A stretch of DNA of 64,000 bases from Lysobacter sp. MMG2 (lineage in GTDB: Bacteria > Pseudomonadota > Gammaproteobacteria > Xanthomonadales > Xanthomonadaceae): the NCBI RefSeq assembly GCF_016735495.2, contig NZ_JAERQY020000001.1:558001-622000 (forward strand). The letters run 5' to 3'. Below are positions 11,438 through 20,342 of this stretch, in pieces (position 1 is the stretch's first letter; the number at the start of each line of letters is the position of its first letter). The position numbers were made by a program, and so were the translations under genes. The notes under the pieces are model-generated. The model was not told the origin of the DNA and searched no databases. It was given only the letters and a program-made list of their open reading frames with translations.

Positions 11438-12724
11438 ATGAAACTCTCCCGCAGCACCCTGTCCGTCGCGCTGCTCGCCGCTCTCGTCGCGCCCGCCGCG
11501 CATGCCGAAATCGCGCTCGACGTGATCGGCAACTCCGAAGTCTCCTTCGAAGGCCTCGTCCAGGCCGACTACAACTACTTCGACAGCGACTTCGCCGACC
11601 TCAACGTCGGTGGCGACACCCTCGACGGTCGCGACAGCGACAACGAGCTGCGCCGCGCCGAGCTGGTGCTCAAGGGCAAGGGCCCGGGCAACTTCGAGTG
11701 GGTCGTCGGCTACGACGCCAAGGCCGACAAGTGGCTGGACGTCAACGCCAAGTACAAGATCCGCGGCGATTCCAACCACTTCTTCCAGCTGGGCCAGTTC
11801 AAGCAGCCCAACAGCCTGGAAGAGCTGTCCTCGACCAAGAACAACGACTTCATCGCCAAGGCGCTGGTCACCAACACCTTCGGCGTGGCCCGTCGCCTGG
11901 GCGGCCAGTACCGCTACGGCACCAACGACTGGGGCTTCACCGCCAGCTACTTCACCCGCGAGCTGACCGAGCACCCGGCTCCGACGCCGCACGGCCCGGG
12001 CTACGGCCTGCGCGGTAACTGGGCGCCGATCAACGACAAGGGCAGCATCGTCCACCTCGGTCTGTCGTACGTGGATTACGACACCTTCCAGGACACCGTC
12101 CGCCTGCGTGCCCGTCCGGGCGCCGACCTGTCCGGCACGCGCCTGGTCGACACCGGCAACATGACCAATACCGATCGCCAGAAGACCGTCGGGGCCGAGG
12201 CCATGTGGGTCACCGGCCCGGTCAAGGTGCAGGGCGAGTACATGCAGACCAAGGTCGAGCGTTACCCGAACGGCAACCCGCGCCAGTCGCACAACTTCGA
12301 CGGCAACAGCTGGTACGTCAGCGGCCTGTGGAACATCACCGGCGAGACCTGGGGCTACAAGGACGGCGTGCCGACGACCCCGCTGCCCGACGAACCCGCC
12401 AGCGGCATGTGGCAGGTCGGCGCGCGTTACGACTCGATCGACCTGGACGACGGCATCGTCATCGCGCCGACCTCGCCGACCGCAGCGGCGGCCGTCGACG
12501 GCGTCCTGGGTGGCGAGATGGACACCTGGACGGTCGGCGTGAACTGGTACTGGCGTTCGAACTTCAAGTTCATGCTGAACTACGTGATGGTCGACAGCTC
12601 GAAGTTCATGGCCCGCACCCCGGCCACCGGCCTGGTCAATCCGGCCAACCAGAACGTGCTCGTCAACCGCAAGGTCGACGACAACCCGAACATCTTCGAA
12701 GCGCGCATGCAGTTCTACTGGTAA
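11438..12724 (+). CDS. oprO: Phosphate/polyphosphate-selective porin (OprO/OprP family)
   Basis: 428 residues: signal peptide (1-23, ending AHA), then a beta-barrel of the OprP/OprO family with alternating aromatic strands and many Lys residues in the first third (KYKIRGDSNHFF, LGQFKQPNSLEE). The C-terminus FYW fits the aromatic end recognised by the BAM machinery. OprP-like trimeric porins admit phosphate or pyrophosphate across the outer membrane under phosphate limitation. It lies immediately upstream of pstS with its own terminator (12855), so it is probably a separate PhoB-controlled transcript feeding the same uptake route. Confidence 0.9.
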   Translation: MKLSRSTLSVALLAALVAPAAHAEIALDVIGNSEVSFEGLVQADYNYFDSDFADLNVGGDTLDGRDSDNELRRAELVLKGKGPGNFEWVVGYDAKADKWLDVNAKYKIRGDSNHFFQLGQFKQPNSLEELSSTKNNDFIAKALVTNTFGVARRLGGQYRYGTNDWGFTASYFTRELTEHPAPTPHGPGYGLRGNWAPINDKGSIVHLGLSYVDYDTFQDTVRLRARPGADLSGTRLVDTGNMTNTDRQKTVGAEAMWVTGPVKVQGEYMQTKVERYPNGNPRQSHNFDGNSWYVSGLWNITGETWGYKDGVPTTPLPDEPASGMWQVGARYDSIDLDDGIVIAPTSPTAAAAVDGVLGGEMDTWTVGVNWYWRSNFKFMLNYVMVDSSKFMARTPATGLVNPANQNVLVNRKVDDNPNIFEARMQFYW

Positions 12725-12736
12725 GCGATCCAGCAC

Positions 12737-12818
12737 GTTGCCCGGGTAAGGCCGAAGGCCGCACCCGGGTTGCTTCACCCATGCAATGTCCCGGGTGCGC
12801 TGCGCTTACCCGGGCTAC
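12737..12818. repeat. Inverted repeat, GTAGCCCGGGTAAGCG family, copy 2 (diverged)
   Basis: Left arm GTTGCCCGGGTAAGGCCGAA, right arm GCGCTTACCCGGGCTAC. It lies just after the oprO stop. The remainder of 12725-13049 holds the oprO terminator and the pstS Pho boxes, no gene. Confidence 0.7.
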
Positions 12819-12854
12819 GAAAGTCTTCTCTCTCTTTTTGTTTCCTCCCCCTCC

Positions 12855-12885
12855 GGGCGCGGTCCTTCGGCCGCGCCCTTTTTTT
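12855..12885 (+). terminator. Intrinsic terminator of oprO
   Basis: Stem GGGCGCGG / CCGCGCCC (12855-12862 and 12871-12878), 8-nt loop, followed by seven T. Confidence 0.85.
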
Positions 12886-12948
12886 GCAATCGATCTCGCG
12901 AAGCCCGTCTCCCGCGCGCGGGAGAGGGGGAACGTCGATGGGATCGCG

Positions 12949-12999
12949 CCGTAACACCGCTGTCACACACCGGTCCCGGCGCTGTCATGCAACCGTCGT
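12949..12999 (+). promoter_or_regulatory. Tandem Pho box array upstream of pstS1
   Basis: Heptamers placed every 11 bp: CCGTAAC (12949), CTGTCAC (12960), CGGTCCC (12971), CTGTCAT (12982), CCGTCGT (12993), each separated by 4 bp. PhoB binds pairs of CTGTCAT-like heptamers with exactly this pitch. The array ends 50 nt before the pstS1 start. Confidence 0.75.
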
Positions 13000-13049
13000 C
13001 AAATGCGCGTCGTACGGGTCAGGCCCGTCGTCCACTCCAGGAGAGCTCT

Positions 13050-14069
13050 GTGTTCAAGTCCATCCAGTTCCGCCTCGCCGCGATTGCGGTCGCCGGTACC
13101 TTCGCGATCACCGCGCAGGCCGCCGACGTCACCGGCGCCGGCGCGTCGTTCGTGTACCCGGTCATGTCGAAGTGGTCGGCCGACTACAACAAGGCCGCCG
13201 GCAAGAAGGTGAACTACCAGTCGATCGGTTCCGGCGGCGGCATCGCCCAGATCAAGGCCGCGACGGTCGACTTCGGTTCCTCCGACGCGCCGATGAAGCC
13301 CGAAGAGCTGGCGCAGTTCGGCCTGGCGCAGTTCCCGTCGGTCATCGGCGGCGTGGTGCCGGTCGTCAACGTGCCGGGCATCGCCTCCGGCGCCCTGAAG
13401 CTGGACGGCGAAACGCTGGCCAACATCTTCCTGGGCAAGATCACCAAGTGGAACGACCCGGCGATCGCCGCGCTCAACGGCGGCGTGCAGCTGCCGGACC
13501 GCAAGATCACCGTCGTGCACCGTTCGGACGGCTCGGGCACCACCTTCAACTTCGTCAATTACCTGTCGAAGGTGTCGCCGGACTGGAAGTCGAAGGTCGG
13601 TGAAGGCACGGCCGTGAAGTGGCCGGTCGGCATCGGCGGCAAGGGCAACGAAGGCGTCGCCGCGTACGTGAAGCAGATCGTCGGCGGCATCGGTTACGTC
13701 GAGCTGTCCTACGCGCTGCAGAACAAGATGGCCTACTCGCGCCTGAAGAACGCCGCCGGCAACTTCGTGCTGCCGTCGGACGAGTCCTTCCAGGCCGCTG
13801 CCGCCAGCGCCGAGTGGGGCAACGCGAAGGACTTCTACCTGGTGATGACGAATGCGCCGGGCGCGAACTCCTGGCCGATCACCGCCACCAACTTCATCCT
13901 GATGTACAAGCAGCCCAAGAACGCCGCCGGCGCCAAGAACGCCAAGGAATTCTTCCGCTGGGTCTACGCCAACGGCGATACGCAGGCCAAGGCGCTGGAC
14001 TACGTCCCGCTGCCGGACGCGCTGGTGAAGCAGATCGAGACGTATTGGTCGACGAACATGAACTACTGA
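13050..14069 (+). CDS. pstS: Phosphate ABC transporter substrate-binding protein PstS (soluble periplasmic copy)
   Basis: 339 residues from a GTG start with AGGAGA about 6-11 nt upstream; earlier in-frame ATGs would add sequence that overlaps the Pho box and has no signal peptide. Signal peptide 1-24 (ending AQA), then the PstS fold: GAGASFVYP, the phosphate-binding SIGSGGG segment, FGSSDAP, and VHRSDGSGTTFNF. It captures periplasmic phosphate for PstCAB. It is followed by a strong terminator, so most of its transcripts are monocistronic, which may allow high expression of the binding protein. It is about 70% identical by eye to the PstS encoded next. Confidence 0.95.
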   Translation: MFKSIQFRLAAIAVAGTFAITAQAADVTGAGASFVYPVMSKWSADYNKAAGKKVNYQSIGSGGGIAQIKAATVDFGSSDAPMKPEELAQFGLAQFPSVIGGVVPVVNVPGIASGALKLDGETLANIFLGKITKWNDPAIAALNGGVQLPDRKITVVHRSDGSGTTFNFVNYLSKVSPDWKSKVGEGTAVKWPVGIGGKGNEGVAAYVKQIVGGIGYVELSYALQNKMAYSRLKNAAGNFVLPSDESFQAAAASAEWGNAKDFYLVMTNAPGANSWPITATNFILMYKQPKNAAGAKNAKEFFRWVYANGDTQAKALDYVPLPDALVKQIETYWSTNMNY

Positions 14070-14095
14070 TCCGCTCGCGGATTCAGGCGTCACCG

Positions 14096-14130
14096 GAAGG
14101 CGGGCCTTGTGCCCGCCTTCTTTGTTTTTT
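14096..14130 (+). terminator. Intrinsic terminator of pstS1
   Basis: Stem GAAGGCGGGC / GCCCGCCTTC (14096-14105 and 14111-14120), loop CTTGT, then TTTGTTTTTT. Confidence 0.9.
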
Positions 14131-14191
14131 CCCTCCGGTGTCCTGGCTGGAGCCTGGCGCACCAGACGAAATCCCTCGCGCCGCGCTCTTT

Positions 14192-14350
14192 GCCCCTCCC
14201 CCTGCTTGCAGGGGGAGGGTTGGGAGGGGGTGTGAGGCGCGCCAGCGCCGAGCGGTCCGGCAAACCTCGCCGTTACACGGCTTCGCCCCCCCTCCCCAGC
14301 CCTCCCCTGCAAGCAGGGGCGGGAGCAAACCGCACGCTGGGGAGGGGGCA
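14192..14350. repeat. Inverted repeat pair between the two pstS genes
   Basis: CTCCCCCTGCTTGCAGGGGGAG hairpin at 14197 and a related GCCCTCCCCTGCAAGCAGGGG copy in inverse orientation near 14301. No gene is seen here. The rest of the 404-nt gap is the pstS1 terminator and the pstS2 Pho box. Confidence 0.65.
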
Positions 14351-14381
14351 AAGACGCGCTTCCGGCCATCACTACAGAAAT

Positions 14382-14421
14382 GTGACGGTCAGATGTCATT
14401 GGGCTGTAACAAAAAGATCAT
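14382..14421 (+). promoter_or_regulatory. Pho box upstream of pstS2
   Basis: Core ATGTCAT-TGGG-CTGTAAC (14393-14410), with a weaker phased heptamer AGATCAT at 14415 and GTGACGG at 14382, all on an 11-bp pitch. It lies 64 nt before the pstS2 start. Confidence 0.7.
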
Positions 14422-14473
14422 CAAATGGCGCAGCCCGGCCCGCGAGCCGGAATCCTTCCCCTTGGAGCTGCGC

Positions 14474-15574
14474 ATGAACCCGTCGTCGGCCCGTATTGCC
14501 GCCCTCGCTTTCGCCATCGCCCTCACCGTCGCGGCCTGCAAGCCCGCCGGCGACAACGCCAACCCGCAGGCCACGGCCGCCGACACGGGCGCGCCCGCTG
14601 CGGGCGCACCGGCCGGCGACCAGGTCGCCGCGCAGATCACCGGCGCCGGCGCGACCTTCATCTACCCGCTGATCTCCAAGTGGTCGGACGACTACAACAA
14701 GGCCACCGGCGCCAAGGTCAACTACCAGTCGATCGGTTCCGGCGGCGGCATCGCCCAGATCAAGGCCGGCACGGTGGACTTCGGTTCCTCCGACAAGCCG
14801 CTGCCGTCCGATGAACTCGCAACCGCCGGCCTGGGCCAGTTCCCGTCGGCCATCGGCGGCGTGGTGCCGGTGATCAATGTCGAAGGCATCGAAGCCGGCA
14901 AGCTGCGCCTCACCGGCCCGCTGCTGGCGGACATCTTCGCGGGCAAGGTCACGATGTGGAACGACGCGGCCATCGCCGCGGCGAATCCGGGCGTGGCGCT
15001 GCCGGCGACGAAGATCAACATCGTGCACCGCTCCGACGGTTCGGGCACGACGTTCAACTTCACCAACTACCTGTCCAAGGTCTCGCCGGACTGGAAGGCG
15101 AAGGTCGGCGAAGGCACGTCCGTGCAGTGGCCGGGCGGCGTGGGCGGCAAGGGCAACGAAGGCGTCGCGTCCTACGTGAAGCAGATCAAGGGTTCGATCG
15201 GTTACGTCGAACTGGCCTACGCGCTGCAGAACAAGATGGCCTACGCCTCGCTGCAGAACGCCGCCGGCAACTGGGTGCAGCCGAGCGCGGAAAGCTTCCA
15301 GGCCGCCGCCGCAGGCGCCGACTGGGCGAACGCGAAGGACTTCAACCTGGTGATCACCAATGCGGCCGATGCGAACGCATGGCCGATCACCGCCACCAAC
15401 TTCATCCTGATGCACAAGCAGCCCAAGGACGCCAAGCGCGCCGCGGACACGCGCGCGTTCTTCAAGTGGGCCTTCGAGAACGGCCAGCAGCAGGCGCAGG
15501 CACTGGACTACGTCCCGCTGCCGCCGGCGCTGGTGCAGCAGGTCGAGGCGTATTGGGCGGCGGAGTTCAAGTGA
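14474..15574 (+). CDS. pstS: Phosphate-binding protein PstS, lipoprotein copy
   Basis: 366 residues. Instead of a type I signal it has a lipobox TVAAC (Cys about residue 22), so the mature protein should be lipid-anchored. A 35-residue Ala/Gly/Pro-rich linker follows, then the PstS domain beginning ITGAGATFIYP with the same SIGSGGG and VHRSDGSGTTFNF ligand segments as the upstream copy. Start chosen at ATG 14474, preceded by TTGGAG. Likely a tandem duplicate that acquired (or kept) a membrane anchor; the division of labour with the soluble copy is unknown. Confidence 0.94.
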   Translation: MNPSSARIAALAFAIALTVAACKPAGDNANPQATAADTGAPAAGAPAGDQVAAQITGAGATFIYPLISKWSDDYNKATGAKVNYQSIGSGGGIAQIKAGTVDFGSSDKPLPSDELATAGLGQFPSAIGGVVPVINVEGIEAGKLRLTGPLLADIFAGKVTMWNDAAIAAANPGVALPATKINIVHRSDGSGTTFNFTNYLSKVSPDWKAKVGEGTSVQWPGGVGGKGNEGVASYVKQIKGSIGYVELAYALQNKMAYASLQNAAGNWVQPSAESFQAAAAGADWANAKDFNLVITNAADANAWPITATNFILMHKQPKDAKRAADTRAFFKWAFENGQQQAQALDYVPLPPALVQQVEAYWAAEFK

Positions 15575-15621
15575 CGAATTGGCCCGCTCGCGCTCAGCGC
15601 GAGCGGCTTTGCCAATTCGTC
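15573..15621. repeat. Nested hairpin at the pstS2 stop
   Basis: Outer arms GACGAATTGGC / GCCAATTCGTC enclose an inner GCTCGCGC / GCGCGAGC hairpin, starting inside the stop codon. There is no T-run, so it looks like an mRNA-stabilising or REP-type element between pstS2 and pstC rather than a terminator. Confidence 0.6.
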
Positions 15622-15942
15622 ATCCCCGCGAAGGCGGGGATCCAACTCGCAGATCCCATTCCGCCTTCCGTAGAGAGTGACGAACCTGACAGTTGGATAG
15701 AGCCGCCCTGCGGCGGCCCAAAGGACCCCGCCTTCGCGGGAATGACGGCAAAAGATCAAGCGCAGACACCCGTCACGAAGCAAGCGCAAGCACATCACGT
15801 CCCGCACCACGCAAGACGCACGAAGCACCACGTCATCCCGCGAACGCGGAGAACCATGAACGCACGAACCGGATCGCCCTCCCTCTCTCCCCGCGATACG
15901 ACCAGTACGTCCATGGCCTCCCGCTTTCGCGGGCATGACGAA
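15617..15942. repeat. REP-like repeats between pstS2 and pstC
   Basis: Contains GTCATCCCCGCGAAGGCGGGGATCC (15619), the partner CCTTCGCGGGAATGACG (15731-15747), and a second diverged pair at 15834-15942. No gene and no recognisable Pho box are seen in this 400-nt gap. Confidence 0.65.
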
Positions 15943-15974
15943 AACCTCGGAACAGGCCACAAGAAGCCCACCGG

Positions 15975-16946
15975 ATGAACACCACCACCCTCCCTGCTGC
16001 GCAGCTTCCCAAATCGCGCGACCACAAGGACGCGCGCAACGACAAGCTGTTCCGCTATGTCCTCACCGGCACGGTGATCTTCGTGCTGGTCGCGCTCGCC
16101 AGCGCGGCGCTGTCGATGCTGTGGGGCGGCCGCCACGTGCTGGCGACCGAAGGCCTGGACTTCTTCATCACCGCGCAGTGGAACCCGGTGGAAGACCAGT
16201 ACGGCGCGCTCGTGCCGATCTACGGCACCATCGTCACCGCGCTGATCGCCATGCTGATCGCGGTGCCCGTGAGCTTCGGCATCGCCTTCTTCCTCACCGA
16301 AGTGGCGCCGCGCTGGGCGCGCGGCCCGATCGGCACGGCGATCGAACTGCTCGCCGGCATTCCCTCGATCATCTACGGCATGTGGGGCCTGTTCGTGCTG
16401 GTGCCGGTGATGACCGAATACGTCACGCCGTGGCTCAACGACCACATCGGCAGCCTGCCGGTGATCGGCGCGCTGTTCCAGGGCCCGCCGCTGGGCATCG
16501 GCATGCTCACCGCCGGCATCGTGCTGGCGATCATGGTGATCCCGTTCATCTCCTCGGTGATGCGCGAAGTCTTCCTCACCGTGCCCACGCGCCTGAAGGA
16601 ATCGGCCTATGCGCTGGGCTCCACCAAGTGGGAAGTAAGCTGGGACATCGTGCTGCCGTACACGCGCTCGGCGGTGATCGGCGGCATCTTCCTCGGCCTG
16701 GGCCGCGCGCTCGGCGAGACGATGGCGGTGGCCTTCGTGATCGGCAACAGCGTGAACTTCTCCGCGTCCCTGCTCGAGCCGGGCACGACCATCGCCGCGC
16801 TCATCGCCAACGACTTCGGCGAGGCGACCGAAACCTACCGCTCCGCGCTGCTGCTGCTGGGCTTCGTGTTGTTCATCGTCACCTTCGTGGTGCTGGCGAT
16901 CGCACGCCTGATGCTGATGAAGCTGTCGCGCAAGGAGGGCAACTGA
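15975..16946 (+). CDS. pstC: Phosphate ABC transporter permease PstC
   Basis: 323 residues with about six membrane segments, the first at 30-50, and the ABC permease EAA loop (LKESAYALGSTKWEVSWDIVLP, about residues 210-231), which contacts PstB. A periplasmic segment with FFITAQWNPVEDQYGA is typical of PstC. It forms the channel with PstA in the inner membrane. It starts 400 nt after pstS2 and is followed by pstA after one base, so pstC-pstA-pstB are one operon. Confidence 0.96.
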   Translation: MNTTTLPAAQLPKSRDHKDARNDKLFRYVLTGTVIFVLVALASAALSMLWGGRHVLATEGLDFFITAQWNPVEDQYGALVPIYGTIVTALIAMLIAVPVSFGIAFFLTEVAPRWARGPIGTAIELLAGIPSIIYGMWGLFVLVPVMTEYVTPWLNDHIGSLPVIGALFQGPPLGIGMLTAGIVLAIMVIPFISSVMREVFLTVPTRLKESAYALGSTKWEVSWDIVLPYTRSAVIGGIFLGLGRALGETMAVAFVIGNSVNFSASLLEPGTTIAALIANDFGEATETYRSALLLLGFVLFIVTFVVLAIARLMLMKLSRKEGN

Positions 16947-16947
16947 C

Positions 16948-17838
16948 ATGGCCATCGCCGCGAAAACCGCGCAGGAATTCAAGGTCGCCGACGCGCTGTA
17001 TCGTCGTCGCAGGATCGTCAACGCCGTCTCCCTGGTGCTTGCCTGCGCCGCCGCGCTGTTCGGCCTGTTCTTCCTGGGCTGGATCCTGTGGACGCTGATT
17101 TCCAAGGGCATCGGTGGCGTCAACTGGGCGCTGTTCACCCAGAACACGCCGCCGCCGATGCAGGAAGGCGGCCTGATGAACGCCTTCTTCGGCAGCGCCG
17201 TGATGTGCGTGATCGCCATCCTGATCGGCACGCCGCTGGGCATCGCCGCCGGCACGTGGCTGGCCGAGTACGGTCATGCGCGCAAGTTCGGCACGGTGGT
17301 GCGCTTCGTCAACGACATCCTGCTGTCGGCGCCGTCGATCGTGCTGGGCCTGTTCGTCTACACGCTGGTGGTGATGCAGACCGGCGGCAACTTCTCCGCG
17401 CTGGCCGGCGCGATCTCGCTGGCCTTCATCGTGCTGCCGGTGGTGGTGCGCACCACCGACGAGATGCTGCGCCTGGTGCCCTCGCAAATGCGCGAGGCCG
17501 CGCTGTCGCTGGGCGTGCCGCAGTGGAAGGTGATCGTGCAGGTGCTTTATCGCAGCGCTTCGGCGGGCATCGTGACCGGCGTGCTGCTCGCGCTGGCGCG
17601 CATCTCCGGCGAAACCGCGCCGCTGCTGTTCACCGCCTTCGGCAACCAGTACTGGAGCGCCAACGTGCTGCAACCGATGGCTTCGGTGCCGGTGGTGATG
17701 AACCAGTTCGCCGGCAGTCCCTACGAGTCGTGGCAGGTGCTGGCCTGGGCCGGCGCGCTGGTGCTGACCGTCTTCGTCCTTCTCATCAGCCTGGTGGCCC
17801 GCGCCATCGTGCTGCGCAATCGGATCAGCCATGACTGA
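16948..17838 (+). CDS. pstA: Phosphate ABC transporter permease PstA
   Basis: 296 residues, six predicted membrane helices, with an EAA loop ([21 protein letters not shown], about residues 183-203) and the [20 protein letters not shown] segment conserved in PstA. It is the partner of PstC in the phosphate channel. Its 3' end overlaps pstB by 8 nt. Confidence 0.96.
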   Translation: MAIAAKTAQEFKVADALYRRRRIVNAVSLVLACAAALFGLFFLGWILWTLISKGIGGVNWALFTQNTPPPMQEGGLMNAFFGSAVMCVIAILIGTPLGIAAGTWLAEYGHARKFGTVVRFVNDILLSAPSIVLGLFVYTLVVMQTGGNFSALAGAISLAFIVLPVVVRTTDEMLRLVPSQMREAALSLGVPQWKVIVQVLYRSASAGIVTGVLLALARISGETAPLLFTAFGNQYWSANVLQPMASVPVVMNQFAGSPYESWQVLAWAGALVLTVFVLLISLVARAIVLRNRISHD

Positions 17839-18682
17839 CCTTTCGAACCCGAACCTTGCCCGGACTCCGGCCATGAACGACGCCCGCATCGCCCTCGCCA
17901 CCCCCGAGCGCGCCGCCGCCGCGGCATCGCCCGTGAAGCTCGCCGCGCGCGGACTGAACTTCTACTACGACAAGTTCCACGCGTTGAAGGACATCCAACT
18001 GGAGATCCCGGAAAAGCGCGTGACCGCGCTGATCGGGCCGTCGGGTTGCGGCAAGTCCACGCTGCTGCGCATCTTCAACCGCATCTACGCGCTGTATCCG
18101 AAGCTGGAAGCGCGCGGCGAGGTGCTGCTGGACGGCGAGAACATCCTCGATCCGCGCTATCCGATGAACCGGCTGCGCAGCAAGGTCGGCATGGTGTTCC
18201 AGAAGCCCGTGCCGTTCCCGATGACGATCTACGAGAACGTCGCCTACGGCATCCGCCACCACGAGAAGCTCTCCAAGTCGGAGATGGACTCGCGCGTCGA
18301 ACACGCGCTGCGCCAGGGCGCGCTGTGGGACGAGGTGAAGGACAAGCTCGGCCAGAGCGCGCTGGGCCTGTCGGGCGGCCAGCAGCAGCGGTTGTGCATC
18401 GCGCGCGCCGTCGCACTGCGCCCGGACGTGCTGCTGCTGGACGAGCCGACCTCCGCGCTGGATCCGATCTCCACCAGCCGCATCGAGCAACTGGTCGAAG
18501 AGCTGAAGAAGGACTACACGATCGTCATCGTCACCCACAACATGCAGCAGGCCGCGCGCGTGTCGGACTTCACGGCCTTCATGTACCTGGGCGACCTGAT
18601 CGAACACGCCGCTACGGAAACGATCTTCTCGAATCCGAGCAAGCAGCAGACCGAGGATTACATCACCGGGCGGTTTGGGTGA
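17831..18682 (+). CDS. pstB: Phosphate ABC transporter ATP-binding protein PstB
   Basis: 283 residues. Walker [10 protein letters not shown] (about 69-77), Q-loop FQKPVPFPM, signature LSGGQQQRL (about 178), Walker [14 protein letters not shown], and switch His in VTHNMQQ. The N-terminal ~35 residues are an unconserved extension; a start at the internal Met 15 codons in is possible, but the first ATG overlaps pstA and suggests coupling. It powers phosphate import and, with PhoU, signals phosphate status. Confidence 0.97.
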   Translation: MTDLSNPNLARTPAMNDARIALATPERAAAAASPVKLAARGLNFYYDKFHALKDIQLEIPEKRVTALIGPSGCGKSTLLRIFNRIYALYPKLEARGEVLLDGENILDPRYPMNRLRSKVGMVFQKPVPFPMTIYENVAYGIRHHEKLSKSEMDSRVEHALRQGALWDEVKDKLGQSALGLSGGQQQRLCIARAVALRPDVLLLDEPTSALDPISTSRIEQLVEELKKDYTIVIVTHNMQQAARVSDFTAFMYLGDLIEHAATETIFSNPSKQQTEDYITGRFG

Positions 18683-18844
18683 GGCAGGCCGCTTGCGCGG
18701 GTGAGGCGGGCCGTTTGCGCGGCATCGCCGCGCGGCCCGCCGAACGACCGGCCATGGATGGCCGGGCCGGGCGACCCGAAGCCGAATGAGTTTCGCCATG
18801 GATGGCAGAAGTGCCTTTCCAGGCCAAAGACGGACACCACACAC
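18683..18844. other. Spacer between pstB and phoU with short repeats
   Basis: The 162-nt gap has a near-duplicate GGCCGCTTGCGCGGGTGAGGC / GGCCGTTTGCGCGGC pair and a CGGCCATGGATGGCCG palindrome, part of which (CCATGGATGGC) recurs at 18798. No terminator is seen, so phoU is probably still co-transcribed. Confidence 0.5.
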
Positions 18845-19555
18845 ATGAGCACCCACATGCACGACCACATCGTCAAGAGCTACGACGACGAGCAGCGCCG
18901 CCTGCTCAACGAGACCCTGCGCATGGGTGAAATGGCCGCTTCGCAGCTGGAGTCCGCGCTGGACGTGGTCCAGCGCCGCGACGACAGGGCCGCCGAGCGC
19001 ATCATCGCCAACGACGAGGCGATCGACGCGCTGGAGCAGGAAGTCAGCCACGACGTCATGAAGCTCGCCCTGCGCGGGCCGATGGCGCGCGACCTGCGCG
19101 AGATCCTCGCCGCGATCCGCATCGCCTCCGACATCGAACGCGTGGGCGACTACGCGGCCAATGTCGCCAAGCGCTCGCTCGCGCTGAACCTGTCGCCGCC
19201 GCTGCCGCACGTGAGCGGGCTGCACGCGATCGGCACGCTGGCGGTTCAGCAGGTGCGCGACGTTCTGGTGGCCTACCGCGACAACAACGTCGAACTCGCC
19301 CAGCGCGTGCGCGCCCGCGACGCCGAACTGGACGTGGCCTACACCGCGCTGTTCCGCGAACTGCTCACCTACATGATGGAGGACGCGCGCAGCATCACGC
19401 CGTGCACACACCTGTTGTTCATGGCCAAGAACATCGAGCGCATCGGCGACCACGCCACCAACATCGCCGAGAACGTGTGGTTCCTCGTGCGCGGCGAGGA
19501 AGCCCTGCCGCCGCGCGAGAAGCGCGACGAGAGCAGCACGACGGCCGCGCCCTGA
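18845..19555 (+). CDS. phoU: Phosphate signalling protein PhoU
   Basis: 236 residues, all-helical, two tandem PhoU repeats. The metal-binding ExxxD-type motifs are visible (DLREILAAIRIASDIERVGDYA about 82-103 and NIERIGDHATNIAE about 199-212). PhoU represses the Pho regulon when phosphate is ample by mediating between PstB and PhoR. Start at ATG 18845; an upstream in-frame start would run through the repeat spacer. It is the last gene of the pst operon; the phoBR genes are not in the window. Confidence 0.95.
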   Translation: MSTHMHDHIVKSYDDEQRRLLNETLRMGEMAASQLESALDVVQRRDDRAAERIIANDEAIDALEQEVSHDVMKLALRGPMARDLREILAAIRIASDIERVGDYAANVAKRSLALNLSPPLPHVSGLHAIGTLAVQQVRDVLVAYRDNNVELAQRVRARDAELDVAYTALFRELLTYMMEDARSITPCTHLLFMAKNIERIGDHATNIAENVWFLVRGEEALPPREKRDESSTTAAP

Positions 19556-19560
19556 GCTGC

Positions 19561-19733
19561 CGGGAATCGGGAATCGGGAATCGGGAATCGGGAATCGGGA
19601 ATCGGGAATCGGGAATCGGGAATCGGGAATCGGGAATCGGGAATCGGGATTCGGGATTCGGGATTCGGGAATCGGGATTCGGGAATCGGGATTCGGGATT
19701 CGGGATTCGGGATTCGGGATTCGGGATTCGGGA
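19561..19733. repeat. Heptanucleotide tandem array CGGGAWT
   Basis: About 24-25 uninterrupted 7-bp units directly after the phoU stop: first about 12 CGGGAAT, then mixed CGGGATT and CGGGAAT. It is not part of a supported gene. Confidence 0.95.
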
Positions 19734-19749
19734 AAGCGTCTCCGAAGCC

Positions 19750-19972
19750 GTCATCCCGGCGAAGGCCGGGACCCAGGCTCGGAGCGCATGGGCACTCCCT
19801 CCAGCGTGAACCACCTCAACGTCATTCCCGCGAAAGCGGGAATCCAGGGACGTTTCACGCTTTCCCCGTTGCCCGTGAGAAGCAACAACAAAATGGATTC
19901 CAGCTTCCGCTGGAATGACGTGAAGTATCGGATGGCATGACAGCCTGGATCCCGGCCTTCGCCGGGATGACG
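19750..19972. repeat. Cluster of REP-like elements
   Basis: Holds at least four half-elements: GTCATCCCGGCGAAGGCCGGGA (19750), GTCATTCCCGCGAAAGCGGGAAT (19821), TGGATTCCAGC...GCTGGAATGACG (19894), and ATCCCGGCCTTCGCCGGGATGACGG (19948). Confidence 0.8.
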
Positions 19973-20342
19973 GATCTGAAGGGGTCGTGCTGAAGCATGC
20001 ATCCCGTCAGCGCACAGCGCACCAGGGCACGTCACAGCGCGACAAAGCGCACCGAGCGGCACGGCACGTCAACCGCACGACACGCCCCTGCCCGCGCCAA
20101 CGCCTGAACTCCACCCTTCCAACGCACGCCCCCCACGACTGATGGCCTATGCGCCAGCGCGCCCGATTGCGCACAGTCGCAGCTTCCCCGCCGCGCGGTG
20201 TGGAAAACGCTTACGGTGCATGCTGCGCCGCATCAACACGCACTGTTCACCGCGCGCTAGCCAAGGCCCTGTCATCGTTCCCCGGCCCCTTCCCGGGCCA
20301 CCTTCCGCGGGTCCACCCGCATCGCACGCAGGAGTCATCACC
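19973..20342. other. Gene-free stretch upstream of the RiPP cluster
   Basis: GC-rich, with irregular short GCAC-containing repeats up to about 20080. No convincing coding frame. It presumably contains the promoter of the following cluster, but no confident -35/-10 pair is visible. AGGAG lies just ahead of the precursor start. Confidence 0.5.

Noticed and set aside
19402-19809. A reading frame across the heptanucleotide array giving a repetitive Glu-Ser-Gly-Ile-Gly-Asn-Arg protein.
   Set aside because: Any 7-bp repeat without a stop yields a 7-residue repeat in all frames. It overlaps phoU in another frame and has no start signal.
20200-20230. GGAAAACGC upstream of the RiPP precursor as an ECF-sigma promoter, as some bufferin operons have.
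   Set aside because: The spacer and -10 element could not be matched to a known ECF consensus with confidence.
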